Positions 9,500 to 20,097 of a stretch of DNA of 64,000 bases are shown one piece after another (the stretch's first letter is position 1; each line of letters begins with the position of its first letter). The notes beneath the pieces were generated by a model, which was not told the origin of the DNA, did not search any database, and saw nothing but the letters and a program-made list of their open reading frames with translations. Location: the NCBI GenBank assembly GCA_037893245.1, contig JBAIAA010000597.1, positions 310,001 through 374,000 of the forward strand, written 5' to 3'. This DNA is from Crossaster papposus. Its lineage: Eukaryota; Echinodermata; Asteroidea; Velatida; Solasteridae. The position numbers and the translations under genes were made by a program.

Positions 9500-10700
9500 A
9501 GCATTCTTCACAGTGAGCATCAGTCTTGTCAATAGCAGAATAGCCTGAAGTTCCTTTCGGGGAATGCTGGACTGCTTAAGCGGCGTAACTCTGGCTCGAG
9601 CACACACAAATGTCAGATGTGCCTCAGTTTCTTCCGGGCGAGACCACCTCAGCCAAATTCCGATGCCCATAGCGTCTTCGGAGGCGTCACTTGCACCATG
9701 TAAAGAAACTTCAGGTAAGGGTCTCGTACCCTTGTACGGTTCTGGAATCAGGCACCTTGGAATTTCAATGCTGTTTACGTCCCCAAGGTCTCTGTTGATG
9801 TCACTCAGCATGGCACATAAGTCGCCCCCTGGGTTGAGGGGGGTGTCCCAATCAAGGTTCAACTGCCATAGCTTCTGCAAAAGAATCTTCGGTCGAACAA
9901 GGAGTCCTGACAGCATGCCGAAGACATCATAGTACGAAGCAGTCTGTCCAAGGATGTTACGTTTGGTTGGGATGTCCTTGGCTGACTTCACTGCTTTGAC
10001 TTTCAAGGTGTCCTTCTCAAGGTTCCACTTAGTGCCTAAAGCTGTGGCAACCTCGGTATCTTCTGTCTTGTCACACACTTCTTCTACGTTTGATTGCCAT
10101 TTCCTTATGGCAAAGTTGCCCTTTTTGAGGGTCTCAGTGAGCTTTGACTTGAGCTGCAGAGCTTCTGCAGTATTGACTACAGATTCGTTTAAATCGTCCA
10201 TATAGAACTGGTCGGTGACCACTCTGTTCAGCTGCTCATCACCCGCAGCTTGCTCAGCTACCACATGTCTCAAGGTCACAATAGCAGCAGTTGGAGACGG
10301 CTTGTCCCCAAAGGTAACCGTCGTCAGCTCATACACCTGGACGGGTTGACCAGGGCTCTCTCGAAACACAAACCTGTGGAAGCGCGCATCTTCAGGTTTG
10401 ATCTTGATGGCTTGGAACATCTTGCTGATGTCAGCGATGAGACCCACTTCGCTTTCTCGGAACCGCAAAGCAACCTCAAACAGATCCGAGTTTATATTCT
10501 CCCCCTTCATAAGATAATCGTTCAGCGAGTGGCCCTGATACCTTGCTTTCCCATCGTATACTACTCTGACCGGAGTCGTCTTTGAGTCCTTGGTGACAGC
10601 AAAGTGGGGCAGGAACCACATCTTCTTGCCAGTGTCTCGGTCTTGTCGCAGCTCCTCTTCTGTGACAAGCCGAGAGACACCTCTCTTCAACTGGTCTCTC
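9500..10700 (-). other. BEL/Pao reverse transcriptase and RNase-H-like region (approximate span)
   Basis: Part of the retroelement fossil. Recognisable pieces are VRVVYDGKARYQGHSLNDYL, GLIADISKMFQAIKI (first catalytic Asp), the YMDD box and, further on, LHGASDASEDAMGIGIW, which begins the Peptidase_A17/RNase-H-like module typical of Pao elements. It makes the DNA copy of the element RNA in the cytoplasmic particle. Confidence 0.9.
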
Positions 10701-11099
10701 ATTTGCTGGCAGTACGTTTCCCATTCTTCAGGTCTGTTGCTGAATTGATTTTCTAGACCCCTCAACCTCTTGACAGCATAGTTGTAGTTGTCAGGCAGGT
10801 CATCTGGTGATCTCTTCCATGGCAGTCGAATTTCATAGGACCCGTCGGGCAGCTGAGTGACACTCCGCTGCATGGCCTCAGTTGCGCTCTTGTCAATGAG
10901 ATCAGCAGAACACCTACATCTCTTAGGTTCCAATCCCACCGCCTCTAGGCCGAGGAACTCCTCTAATGGGCCGATGGCTGACACGTTAACATAGTTGACC
11001 AATGTAGCTGAACTTGTAGATCGTCCTCCCTGGATGAACCAACCCAAAGGGCATCTGACTGCTACAGGCTCATTACATTTCTCACCACAGATGTAGTTC

Positions 11100-11480
11100 T
11101 CCCAGATCATCAGATGTGTGTTATCAACACCCAGGAGTAAATCGATAGTCTGCGATGGAGCAACATGGATGTGGACCTGACTCAAATGCTCATACTGTCG
11201 TAGCTGATCTGGTAAAATGACTGGAGCATCACCACAAGGCTCGTTAATCTCTGTGACAGTTAAAGGAGACGACCATCTTCCTTCAACGTCTTCGATGTGG
11301 CAATCCAAAAGTCTCAACTTGTTTGTTATTTGTTTCCCGCCAACAAGACTCAGGTCATAATCCTGGTAGAGATCTCGCTCGGATTTTGGGAAGATCCCAT
11401 TTCTCAGCAAGGTAGCTTGGCTGCCACCATCCAGAAGGATACGCACCAGGTGACGAGTGTTTCCTTGACGAAGGTATCCC
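11100..11480 (-). other. BEL/Pao aspartic protease region (approximate span)
   Basis: Part of the retroelement fossil. RILLDGGSQATLLRNG contains the DGGS active-site variant typical of DUF1758 proteases in BEL/Pao elements; it would cut the gag-pol polyprotein. Confidence 0.8.
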
Positions 11481-11619
11481 ATGACAGTCGGTAAGGTGCC
11501 ACGTAATTTAGCTGGGTCATTGGCGGTGACTGTTGCCACTTTCACAGAGCTGCTCGTAGGGTGAAAGGGTTCCGCACGGCTTCTCAACTGGCTCGGAGGA
11601 TTATTTCCCCTCTCACCAT

Positions 11620-13048
11620 ACACAACAGGACAGATGGCTGAAAAGTGTAAATCACTTCCGCAAGTCTGGACACGGCAAGGAAACACAAACTGGCACGAGT
11701 TGGAGTTATACGGAGGTCTACCCGCCATACAATTGTTGTGTCCACAACGGTTGCAGATGCTGTTCCTCTTCATGACTTCATACTTCTCCTTCAACGGCAG
11801 ACTTCTGAACGTGTTGCAGGTCTTCAGAAAATGTGTGTTCGAAGTGGTGTGTAAGGCGCACTTGGGTAATCCTGACTGTTTACCCTTGTCTGTGTGACTC
11901 TGTTTGCTCCAGTTCACTGTGGCAGAATTCGAAGACTTGAATGTTTTATTCTGCGGTACTGGATAGGTTGATGTACTGTCTAACCCAGCAGGCCTCGTTT
12001 TCTCTAGAAGCAGTTGCTGGCCGTAGATCCACTTGACAAGGCCGGTGAGCGAATCCTCAATATGGTCATCCCTCACGCTCTTGCAGTAGGCGATCCGGTG
12101 TTCCTCCGGTAATTTCTGCTTTATTTGACTTAGCATGATCTTGCTGTTTAGTTCTCCTGACAGGCCGATGGCTTCTGCGTGGGTCTCGAATATCTGCAGG
12201 GTCTGAACAAAGCGACTCATGGCAGGGAGGGTGACTCTCCCCTTGATCTCGTACGTCTTCAAGTTATCTAGATCTCTGAGGAGGCTGTCCACGATTTTGT
12301 CTGAATCACCGTAACACTCATCGAGTACTTGCCACGCTCTCGAGACGTTGATGCAACCCTTGACACGATTGCGTTCCTTGGCATTGACCATGGATTCTGT
12401 CAGTTGGTAGAAACATTCGATCTCAGTCAGATCTACCGAGCAGTGGATGAACAGCTCTCTGAATCGCTTGTAGTCTCTGATGTTACCGCTGAAGGTAGGG
12501 AATTTCATCCTCGCCATCTTTGGAGCTGATGACGCAGGATGAGATGTAGCAGGTGGTGTTGGCAAGGCTGCACTGAATGCGGCCGACACAGCTCCTGTGC
12601 TCACAGGCTTTATAGGAACCGTATGAAATGGGTTACTGGATGCGGCTTGTACAGTTCCTGTGCTCACAGGCTGTGTAGGAGCTGTACATGTTGGGTTTGG
12701 CTGGGAAGTCGCAGGCAAAGGAGGACAGGGAGTATCAATCACAGATGATTGCGATTGGTCGTTGACAACCTGTCTCGCATGAAGTAGAATATGGACAAAC
12801 TGTGATTCACAATCTCCCATCCATTTCTCCCCATCTTCAAACTCCATCTGCTCTTCGATGACCTCCATTAACTCAGAGTGTTTCTCTTCCAACTTCTCAA
12901 ACTGCCGTTCAGCCTTGGTAATGTATTTCTTTACCAGTTCCAGATCAATAACCTCTTCTTTCACCAGGTCGTTTATCGTTGTCAATGTTCTTGTCAATTG
13001 ACCCTTGGTGTTTCGTCTGGTTAACTTCAATTTGTTGACATCAGCCAT
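11620..13048 (-). other. BEL/Pao gag-like region
   Basis: Part of the retroelement fossil. From the methionine at 13046-13048 it shows a charged helical N-terminus (likely coiled coil, about residues 1-90), a Pro/Thr/Ser-rich linker, a DUF1759-type segment (MARMKFPTFSGNIRDYKRF) and Cys/His fingers near 11,640-11,760 (CNRCGHNNC). It would form the particle shell and bind element RNA. Confidence 0.85.
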
Positions 13049-13090
13049 GATGCAAGATCCACAGAGTGGGGTACACGTAGTTGTTGAAGA

Positions 13091-14273
13091 TGTGATGAAA
13101 TCGGAAAAAAAGGTCTAACACGTTGCTGCAATGAAACTGCACATGAAACTGTACTCCACTGTTGTGCTTCTACTTTATTTGGTTACAGCAGTAGGTAGTG
13201 TAGTCAAATGTAGTTGTAATTATTCAACAACTGTGTGTGATTTCCTGAAAGCAAAAATAAAAAGGGAAAACACTGTCAAAAATCTGGAATTCCATGAACA
13301 ACTCAGGCAAACCGGATAAACAATTAGTTCTCCAAATATCAGCAGTTAAACTCAACTTAAGTCAGACAGCCTATAACCTGCAATTCCTTGTTACAATCAA
13401 ACAGTGTATAATCCTTAATGAAGAACAAGCTCCTAAATTACATGTGAACTAATTCCTAATTGTGCCGAATAAAAATTAAGATAAATAAAACAACTCTGAC
13501 TGAGCGTGCGTATTACTTCTTAAACACATTCTTAATTATCTTAACTTCTTAACTTCTACTACACTATCCCCTAATCTGAGACTGTTAATGCCAATAATAT
13601 ATGCTCAATAAGACCAAAACTACATCAAGCGACTTATAAACAAGACTACGACTGGGCGGATCACCAAAACTTTCACTGAAAATATCACTCCGCGTGTACG
13701 CCTGTGAGAGTATACATTCCTCCATGGTGACACATGAACGGACATAACACAACGTGGCTGGACCGCATGACAAAATAGTGCGTAACCCTGACCTCTACGA
13801 TCTATAACAAGAAAATGACGAGGGAAAAAACACGGAAGCAGTACAGCCCTAAATAACAAAAACTAATGCAGACTATCTAGAAAAATGTAGCTTAAGAAAA
13901 CTAAATCTGGAGTGAGTTTACCGAGTGGCACAGCACCGAAACTCCTTGCTTCGCTACAAAATACATTTGTCCACGTGAGCACCTCATTGAACGACAAAAA
14001 TATCATCATAAAGCTAACTATACGGCTTCTCTATAACAGATATCCTAACTACAGGATTCAGGGAGCAATCCAGATCAATAGAAAGCAAATTTCACATACC
14101 TTGGCTAGGAAGGCCAATAAAAAAGGCGATCTTTGACGTAAAACTTTGCAGGGAAAAACAACTCTAGAAACTCGTGTAAAAAATGTGTAGACTTCGCTCA
14201 AGTCTGAAGACAGAACAACCAACAAAGGCGCCCTCACTTGAGGTAAACTACAAAGACATATCATGATATGACA
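13091..14273 (-). repeat. BEL/Pao 5' LTR
   Basis: 1183 bases, near-identical partner of 6260-7443. As the 5' LTR of a minus-strand element it would hold the promoter; I did not identify a clear TATA box or primer-binding site. Confidence 0.92.
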
Positions 14274-14278
14274 GCCCT
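14274..14278 (+). repeat. Target-site duplication, right (GCCCT)
   Basis: Exact copy of 6255-6259 immediately outside the 5' LTR. Confidence 0.85.
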
Positions 14279-14355
14279 ACTTAAAAATATGACTGTAATC
14301 CCGCCTATACATGGCCACACCGTGTGCAGTATATACATGTAGTACGATCGTATTC

Positions 14356-14436
14356 TTAAGTAGATCCTTCAGTGAATGTCTGTTCCAGCTCCTCCATGCC
14401 CCAGTCCGCCAGCATCTCGGTTAGTGTAGCCGCCAT
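14356..14436 (-). CDS. 26-residue ORF resembling the start of a SAM-like domain
   Basis: On the minus strand an ATG in good start context (A at -3, G at +4) opens 26 codons ending in TAA. The residues include LADWGMEELEQTF, which resembles the first helices of SAM-type domains (a W followed by hydrophobic-acidic repeats). The codons are GC-rich against an AT-rich surround. It is too short for a domain and I see no GT splice donor that would extend it. It could be the relic of a first exon of a host or transposon gene, or chance. No homologue can be named from sequence alone. Confidence 0.25.
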   Translation of the reverse strand: MAATLTEMLADWGMEELEQTFTEGST

Positions 14437-14493
14437 GATCGATGGATGGGTATTGGGTGTGTGTAAAACGCGCATCCGGACGCTATCGCGATG

Positions 14494-15972
14494 CGCGATG
14501 TCCGCGATTATTTTGCGCAACGTTGGTTAATTTTAACCTCGTGCTGCGCGTTTGCTCAACTGTTGTAAATAAATGTTTCCCGCCCTTCACATTTAATCAA
14601 CATTTGTGTAATGAAACGCGGTTACCCAACTTTTTTTATTAAACATTCTTACCCGTACTTACTCAACGTAGGGCAAAGAAAATAATTATAAAACGGGCGA
14701 TTTTCAACATAATTTTGTTGGCTACAAATTTGCTCAACAACCGATTAAAGCAATTCAACCAGCAAATTTTCAGATTTTTGCGCGAACGCGATGTCCGTGA
14801 TTAATTTGCGCAACGTGGTTTACCTCGTGGTGCGCATTTGCTCAACTGTTGTAAATAAATGGTTCCCGCCATTCACATTTAATGAACATTTCGTCACCGT
14901 TTTCACGAAGAGGCGAATTTCATGAAAAATCGTCTATTTATCGAAATTATTTTTTTTGATGAAAACGATTAAATATTGCAATTTCTACAACCTGGTAAAG
15001 TTATACATCCAAAAAATCATTAAAATCCTAATTAACCTAATGGGCGAATTGGTCCTCAAGTGCCCTTTTGCGTTTTCACGAAGAGGCAAATTCGAAATAG
15101 CGTTGACTTCAACGTGTTTATGAAGGGGCACTTAATTTGGTGCGCGTAGTGACTTTAGCGTTTTCACGAAGAGGCGAATTGGGCGAATTGGGCGCGAAGT
15201 GGCTTTTAGCGTTTTCACGAAGAGACAAATGGGGGGCGTAATGGGGAAATGTATACATTCTGACTCTCACAGCCACGGGCAAATTTGCTAATGTATCGTT
15301 TTTTCGTTTTCACGAAGAGACAATTCTATTAATTGATTAATTCTGCAAAACTAATCACCTATTTTTCTTAACGTTTGCTATATTTAGGAAGATTGAAATC
15401 TCTTCTTTCCCATGATACCTTAATCTTGTATATTCTATGGATATTTATGTTTCAAACTGCCAAACGAAAAAAGGACGAACTTTACAAGCGATTATCTCGA
15501 AAGTTTGTTCAGACCATGAAAGGCTCAATTTGCCTCTTCGTGAAAACGGTGACGATTTGTGTAATGAAACGCGTTTACCCAACTGTTTTATTAAACATTC
15601 TTACCACTTACTCAACGTTGGGCAAAGAAAATAACTATAAAACGGGCGATTTTTAAAATAATATTGTTGGCTAAAAATTTGCTCAACAACCGATGAAAGC
15701 AATTCAACAAGCAAATTTTCAGCAACATTTTTTCCGCGATCGCGATGTCCGTGATAAATTTGCGCAACGTTTTCCCGCCGTTGACATTTGTTCAACATTT
15801 GTGTAAAGAAACGCGGTTACCCAACTTTTTTTATTAAACATTCTTACTCAACGTTGCGCAATAAAAATACATATACAAGGGGTGATTTTCAACAAATGTT
15901 GGCCCCAAAAAATGCTCAACAACCGATGAAAGCAATTTACCCAACGAATTTTAAGCAACCTTTTTGCAGTGT
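14494..15972 (+). repeat. Tandem repeat of about 290 bp, three copies
   Basis: Copies start with CGCGATGTCCG at 14494, 14787 and 15741 and share TTTGCGCAACGT, CAACATTTGTGTAA.GAAACG, TTATTAAACATTCTTAC and TTTGCTCAACAACCGAT. Copy 1 is 293 bases. Copy 2 measures 954 bases, or about 287 once the 663-base insertion and its 4-base duplication are removed. Copy 3 ends near 15972 and is more diverged. The copies differ by several percent, so the tandem is older than the insertion that splits copy 2. No coding sequence seen. Confidence 0.8.
14892..15554. mobile_element. 663-bp inverted-repeat element with internal copies of its end motif
   Basis: The ends are CGTCACCGTTTTCACGAAGA on the left and its inverse on the right, flanked by a 4-bp ATTT duplication (14888-14891 and 15555-15558). 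The tandem repeat on either side reads through once the insert is removed, which fixes both edges. The core of the end motif, CGTTTTCACGAAGAG, recurs in direct orientation near 15071, 15159, 15210 and 15305. No open frame of note, so it is non-autonomous. Superfamily unknown: ATTT is not the TTAA of Kolobok or piggyBac. Confidence 0.78.
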
Positions 15973-16261
15973 ACGGAAGCAGAGCGTTAAAGGTAGGATA
16001 CACCATTGGCAATTGCTTGAATTATCATTAATGGGTAGATTTGGGGGTTGTATTTTGTAGTAAATATCGTTTAACTGACCTGTCCAAAGTTTTACAATCA
16101 TGGATGCCGAGAAAAGCACGAAAAACAGCGTTTGTTTTCAACCGGCGTTGGGCAGTTATTCTTATGTTATCTTTGTTTTTTCGCGATCGCCGTCCGGCAT
16201 AATTACAGGATATCTAGCGCAATTATTTTCAAGGATGCCTAGAATCAGTATTTAATTTCAA
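15973..16261. other. Intergenic DNA, nothing recognised
   Basis: About 290 bases between the tandem repeat and the Gypsy remnant. No motif identified. Confidence 0.45.
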
Positions 16262-17900
16262 GTGAGTAAGATATTTCTTAATAATTCAGTAGTAAATATT
16301 GTTGATATCTGCAAATGGTGTATACTACCTTTAAGTACGGCCAAGCGCAATTACTGCGTTACGAGACGCGAGCTCCTGGCGGTGGTGGTAATTCTAAAAC
16401 AATTTTGGAAGTACCTGTACGGGCGTATAGTTACTATTCGGACGGACCATGGAGCCTTACGATGGCTTGTAAACTTTCAGGATCCCCAAGTGAAAATGGC
16501 AAAATGGCTACAGGTGATCAGTGAGTTCGACTTTATTGTTGTACATCAAATAGGTCGATCCCATACGAATGCATGCAGCTAATCACAATGCCGTGCACTC
16601 AGTGTGGCAGAGAAAAGGGGCAAACGGCGAATTGTCAACCGACGGACAAGGAAGAAGTTAAGAGAATATAAATACTGTCGGCTGTGTCTCACTCAAGAGT
16701 CGTGACTGCAAAACCTACACTGAGTTATGAAGAGCTGCAAAAAGCGCAGTTAGAGGAAAAAGCCTTCGGTTGTCTGATAACTGCAAACGAAAATCAGGAG
16801 CAAGAACCTAACTGGGCAGATATATCTGCGTTGTCGTCTAGGGCAAAGACCTATAGGCGTCATTGGGGCCAACTTGAAGTCCGCAATAGTGTTCTCTGCG
16901 GGAAATAAGAGTCGGCCCTGACATTTTACACTCGGACCAAGGGCGTAATTTCGAGTCCCAGGTCTTCACAGAAATGTGTCGCCTATTTGGCATCGAGAAA
17001 ACGCGAACGACGCCATATAGCCCGGAAAGTGATGGGATGATTGAGCGTTTCAATCGCACACTGATCACAATGGTTTCTATGATAGCCCCACAAGCGACAG
17101 CGAGATTGGGATGAGAAGATTCCACTGGCCATGTTCGATTATCGTGCCTCACCGCAGGAGCCAACAGGTGAATCACCTAACATGTTGATGCTTGGACGCG
17201 AGGTGCGCCTTCCCATCGACTTGTCTGTTGAACAACCAAGTGACGACCAATAAGAGGTTGAAGGCGTTGATACCGACTACGCGAACAGCTGGGGGAATAG
17301 TTGAGACTTACACACGGCAGGGCCCGTGAGTATCTAAAGAGGCGTGCCAGGAGGCAAAAGACTCATTATAACCGAAGATCCGTTAAGGATAACATGTTGG
17401 CCAGAAGTTTTGTGTTACTGCACGATCCAGCACAGAAGACAGGCGTTTCTCCTAAATTGCAGTGCCGAGAGGATGGCCCGTATCTCAATGTGCACAAGCA
17501 TTTCGATGAGATCTTCAGGATCCAACGGAAAAAGGGTAAGTTGTGAATCGGGACCGCTTGAAGGCTACTTAGGAAACCCCCTTGTCCCGTGGATAGAGAA
17601 CACAACAGAGGTCAATGCAGACACGCCCGACAAACAGCAAGAAACCAGCGTTCCACCACCAACGGAAGGCGGAGCCAGCAAGCAAACGGATACGCCTATA
17701 CCAGGATGGCCGTTTATGAACCCAACCGTTCTTCTTTTCACCCCAAGAGTGTCACCGGAGAACAATGACTGTACCCCGGAAACACCACCAATTGCGATAT
17801 CTAGTTCCGAAACTCCACCGAGGCATGTGAACGTTAAATACAAACTGTGAACGACAGGAGTCCCCATCACCGAGTCAGGATCCCCCAGGCACCGCAGAGT
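16262..17900 (+). mobile_element. Ty3/Gypsy pol remnant (RNase H and integrase)
   Basis: An old LTR-retroelement fossil without visible LTRs. Recognisable parts in order are an RNase H piece (TRRELLAVVVILKQFWKYLYG, RTDHGALRWL) near 16,340-16,570, an integrase core piece near 16,930-17,080 (HSDQGRNFES, YSPESDGMIERFNR) and an integrase C-terminal piece near 17,300-17,540 (RRQKTHYNRR, GPYLNVHKHFDEIFRIQRKKG). This order and the motifs indicate Ty3/Gypsy. Gag, protease and most of the reverse transcriptase are absent. It is broken in many places (of the order of six or more), so it is much older than the BEL element. Confidence 0.85.
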
Positions 17901-18053
17901 ACCCCAGATATATCGTTAGGTTTAAAGGGTGGTTGTGTGATCGGTGAAAAGGTGAAACACATATTAAACAGAATGCACCTTTTGTCCATTTCCCTACATA
18001 ATCGATACACACTTCACATGGCACGAGACACTTTGGAGAACTCCAGAGATTAG

Positions 18054-18197
18054 GTGGACCCGGAGCACATCAGGTGTCCCCAGTGCCAGGTGAGACTTCA
18101 CAAGAAAAACCTGGAACGCCACTTAGCAATAGAGCATGGGCCGCGACTGTACTACTGGTGTAGCACGGCCGTTTCAAAGTCATTGCAATACTGTTAA
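18054..18197 (+). other. Open frame with one C2H2-like zinc finger
   Basis: An open stretch of 47 codons contains CPQCQVRLHKKNLERHLAIEH, which has the spacing C-x2-C-x11-H-x4-H with the hydrophobic positions of a C2H2 finger, followed by YYWC, which may begin a decayed second finger. There is no start codon in good context. It lies about 150 bases past the Gypsy remnant in the same direction. Some Ty3/Gypsy elements carry a finger of this kind near the end of pol, so it is most likely part of the same fossil; a separate host-gene relic is possible. Confidence 0.4.
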
Positions 18198-18816
18198 TAC
18201 ACTTTTCCCGTTCAACTGTTTACAATTTTCCTAACTCCAGTAATGATAGCGCACAGAAATCCAAGATGGCGGACTATTTTAACGTTCACAATCCACGAAA
18301 ACAACATGGACAAATTTTTTTTTGTTTAACTTGTAACTTTTTTCTAAGAGAATTCTGGTAATATATAAGAAACATTCCAGGATTGTTCCTATTTACAGTT
18401 TAGTTTAGACTTACGGAACATAAAAACAACAAAAGCACCAGTTTTATAAATTCTGTGTGGGAATTTTGATGGCGCACATACATGGAGCGACCGACCGAAT
18501 TATTGACTAAAAAATATTGTTTATTTGACACAGTGCGAAGAAAAGATTGAAAAAGGGAAGCCTTGAATGTTCAGGCATTGAAGTTTTTGCGGCGTCAGCA
18601 GCACTCTTTTACACGTAAGAGGTGACGAAAGTCGTCGTATTTTTCACGCCGCGTCGCCCTCGAAAACCATCGGTGCATCATCGGTCGCGCGCTTGCGGCG
18701 CACGTACTACATGTTGTATAAAGGCCCGGTCACACTGCAGTGATAACGAGCGCGATAACGAGCACGGAAACGACAAAAATAATTGCACTCGTGTCACTTC
18801 ACCCAGCTTTACCTTA
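18198..18816. other. Intergenic DNA, nothing certain
   Basis: No gene recognised. Near 18,722 the sequence AGGCCCGGTCACACTGCAGT resembles the end of a DNA transposon, but no matching inverted end was found nearby. Confidence 0.4.
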
Positions 18817-19096
18817 CATACGCACTGTGGACATTCTTTTGTATTCGTGTAGTTAACAAACTTTGACTAAATACTCATTTTTCTCGCTTCCCCAAAACAA
18901 ATTTACCCTCAAATTAGGATTATGGGCCTCTCAGCTGTCCCTTCTATCTTTTCTATATATAACCCTAACCCGTTTTTCCTCTAGCGCTCTTTTTCGGAAA
19001 CTGAAAAACGGATTGTGGACGTGTGCAAGTCCACACACCGTAACCTCTTCCCGCATCGTGTGGACCTATATTGTTCGGAGGTCCACAGTGCGTATG
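18817..19096. mobile_element. 280-bp element with 16-bp perfect inverted ends
   Basis: CATACGCACTGTGGAC (18817-18832) is the exact inverse of GTCCACAGTGCGTATG (19081-19096). The GTGGAC motif recurs inside several times (near 19,014, 19,029 inverted and 19,061), as subterminal repeats often do. No coding sequence and no clear target duplication. MITE-like; family unknown. Confidence 0.6.
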
Positions 19097-19149
19097 CAAG
19101 ACTAACTCAATAAGCCTTTTTGAGGTATGGCCGATATACACATTGTCAA

Positions 19150-20095
19150 CAGAGGGCGCCCTTCGGGTTGGGCAAACAACATCCATCATGGCTGCCAAGC
19201 ACAGTCTGACAGTTTAGTTTTAATGACAACATAAACGAAGTAGGCCTATCATCGGTGAAGCTGGTGAGTATCCTAATGTAATAAAATGTGTAAACTGTAT
19301 GAAGAAGAATACCTGTGTAAGTATCTGGCCAACTTTCCATTGGTGTTTGTGCACTAAATTGTGATTTGTTTTCTTACAAAAAGGACAAACTTGCGAACAT
19401 TTTTACCAGTTTACTTCCCATGCCATGCATGCTTGAACGTCGTTGGGATATATATGATGCATGACATGCATGACCACCATGATGACTCTAATTGAATTAA
19501 CGTGGTTAGTTCTGTATAAACCAACTTGCCAGTACTGTGTGGGCCTGTGATTAGCAGTTTTTACAATCGCTGAGGTTAACTTTAATGCATTCAGCTTCAA
19601 TTTGTGATTGTTTCCACAAATTTAAACAAGTTATTGTCCTTTTTTGTTATTGTACATGTTGTGTTTCTCGCCTCGGTTTCCCCTCATCATTCCTCTTTCT
19701 TTGTCCCACAGTAATTACCTCAACTTGTTCGGGCCCAGCCTGGGCATTTCCAACTTACACACAGTTTTATATCCTCCCTCCCTTTGACCTCTTGCTTTTA
19801 TATTTCCCTCCGTGTACCCAAGCGCACAAGTTCCCCGCATCCTTGTCCATCTTCTCATCTGTACTAGTGCGTTGTCAAACATGTCAGTGTCAGCCTTTGA
19901 GAAAGATTGTGCTAGGATCGAAACGTCAGGCCCTCCTAACTTTTATTGTTAAATAAAAGTGGCGGTCGGATACCACACTATTCCCCAGATAAAAAACAAA
20001 ATAATAGGCGTATTCAAGAAATAAGTTGAATTCAAGTGGCATACTGAACACTTTTCAATTGTATTTTTCTGTTTTGCTATTATTTAATGTTTCAG
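19150..20095 (+). promoter_or_regulatory. Possible 5' leader exon and intron of the THAP transposase gene
   Basis: A consensus splice donor CTG|GTGAGT lies at 19263/19264, and a strong acceptor (a T-rich tract, then TTTCAG) ends at 20095, two bases before the THAP methionine. This would give an 832-base intron separating a short non-coding leader from the coding exon. The leader side includes a small ATGGCTGCC frame that stops after nine codons. Splice sites are seen; the gene model is inference. Confidence 0.35.
19892..19930 (+). other. GATCGAAACGTCAG motif, possible Penelope-like or SINE tail
   Basis: The stretch AAGATTGTGCTAGGATCGAA followed by ACGTCAGG matches in style the short conserved GAAACGTC segments found near the ends of Penelope-like elements. 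It is followed about 25 bases on by AAATAAAAG. No reverse transcriptase or GIY-YIG sequence is present, so this would be only a terminal scrap. Low confidence. Confidence 0.25.
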
Positions 20096-20097
20096 GT

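Larger units (their letters stand above)
6260..14273 (-). mobile_element. BEL/Pao LTR retrotransposon, young and nearly whole
   Basis: An 8.0-kb element on the minus strand: 5' LTR 13091-14273, internal region 7444-13090, 3' LTR 6260-7443, flanked by a perfect GCCCT target duplication. LTRs begin TGT and end ACA in the orientation shown. The internal region codes for a gag-like protein with cysteine/histidine fingers, an aspartic protease of the DUF1758 kind, a reverse transcriptase with a YMDD box, the RNase-H-like region known as Peptidase_A17, an H2C2 integrase zinc finger, an integrase core and a DUF5641 C-terminus, the order diagnostic of BEL/Pao. No envelope-like gene was seen. By eye the LTRs differ by about seven substitutions and two small indels in about 1180 bases (near 0.6%), so the insertion is recent: 0.3-3 million years for rates of 1e-8 to 1e-9 per site per year. 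The coding region has about one break; otherwise it looks whole. Confidence 0.93.

Noticed and set aside
9564-12748. Several plus-strand ORFs of 65-122 codons
   Set aside because: They are antisense shadows of the BEL/Pao coding region on the minus strand.
19585-19956. A 123-codon plus-strand ORF
   Set aside because: Residue composition (many Cys, Phe, Ser and Pro) reflects a pyrimidine-rich strand, with no domain recognised.
20026-20097. Upstream in-frame Met for the THAP protein
   Set aside because: It lies across a strong polypyrimidine tract and TTTCAG acceptor, and THAP domains start within a few residues of the initiator Met, so 20098 is the better start.
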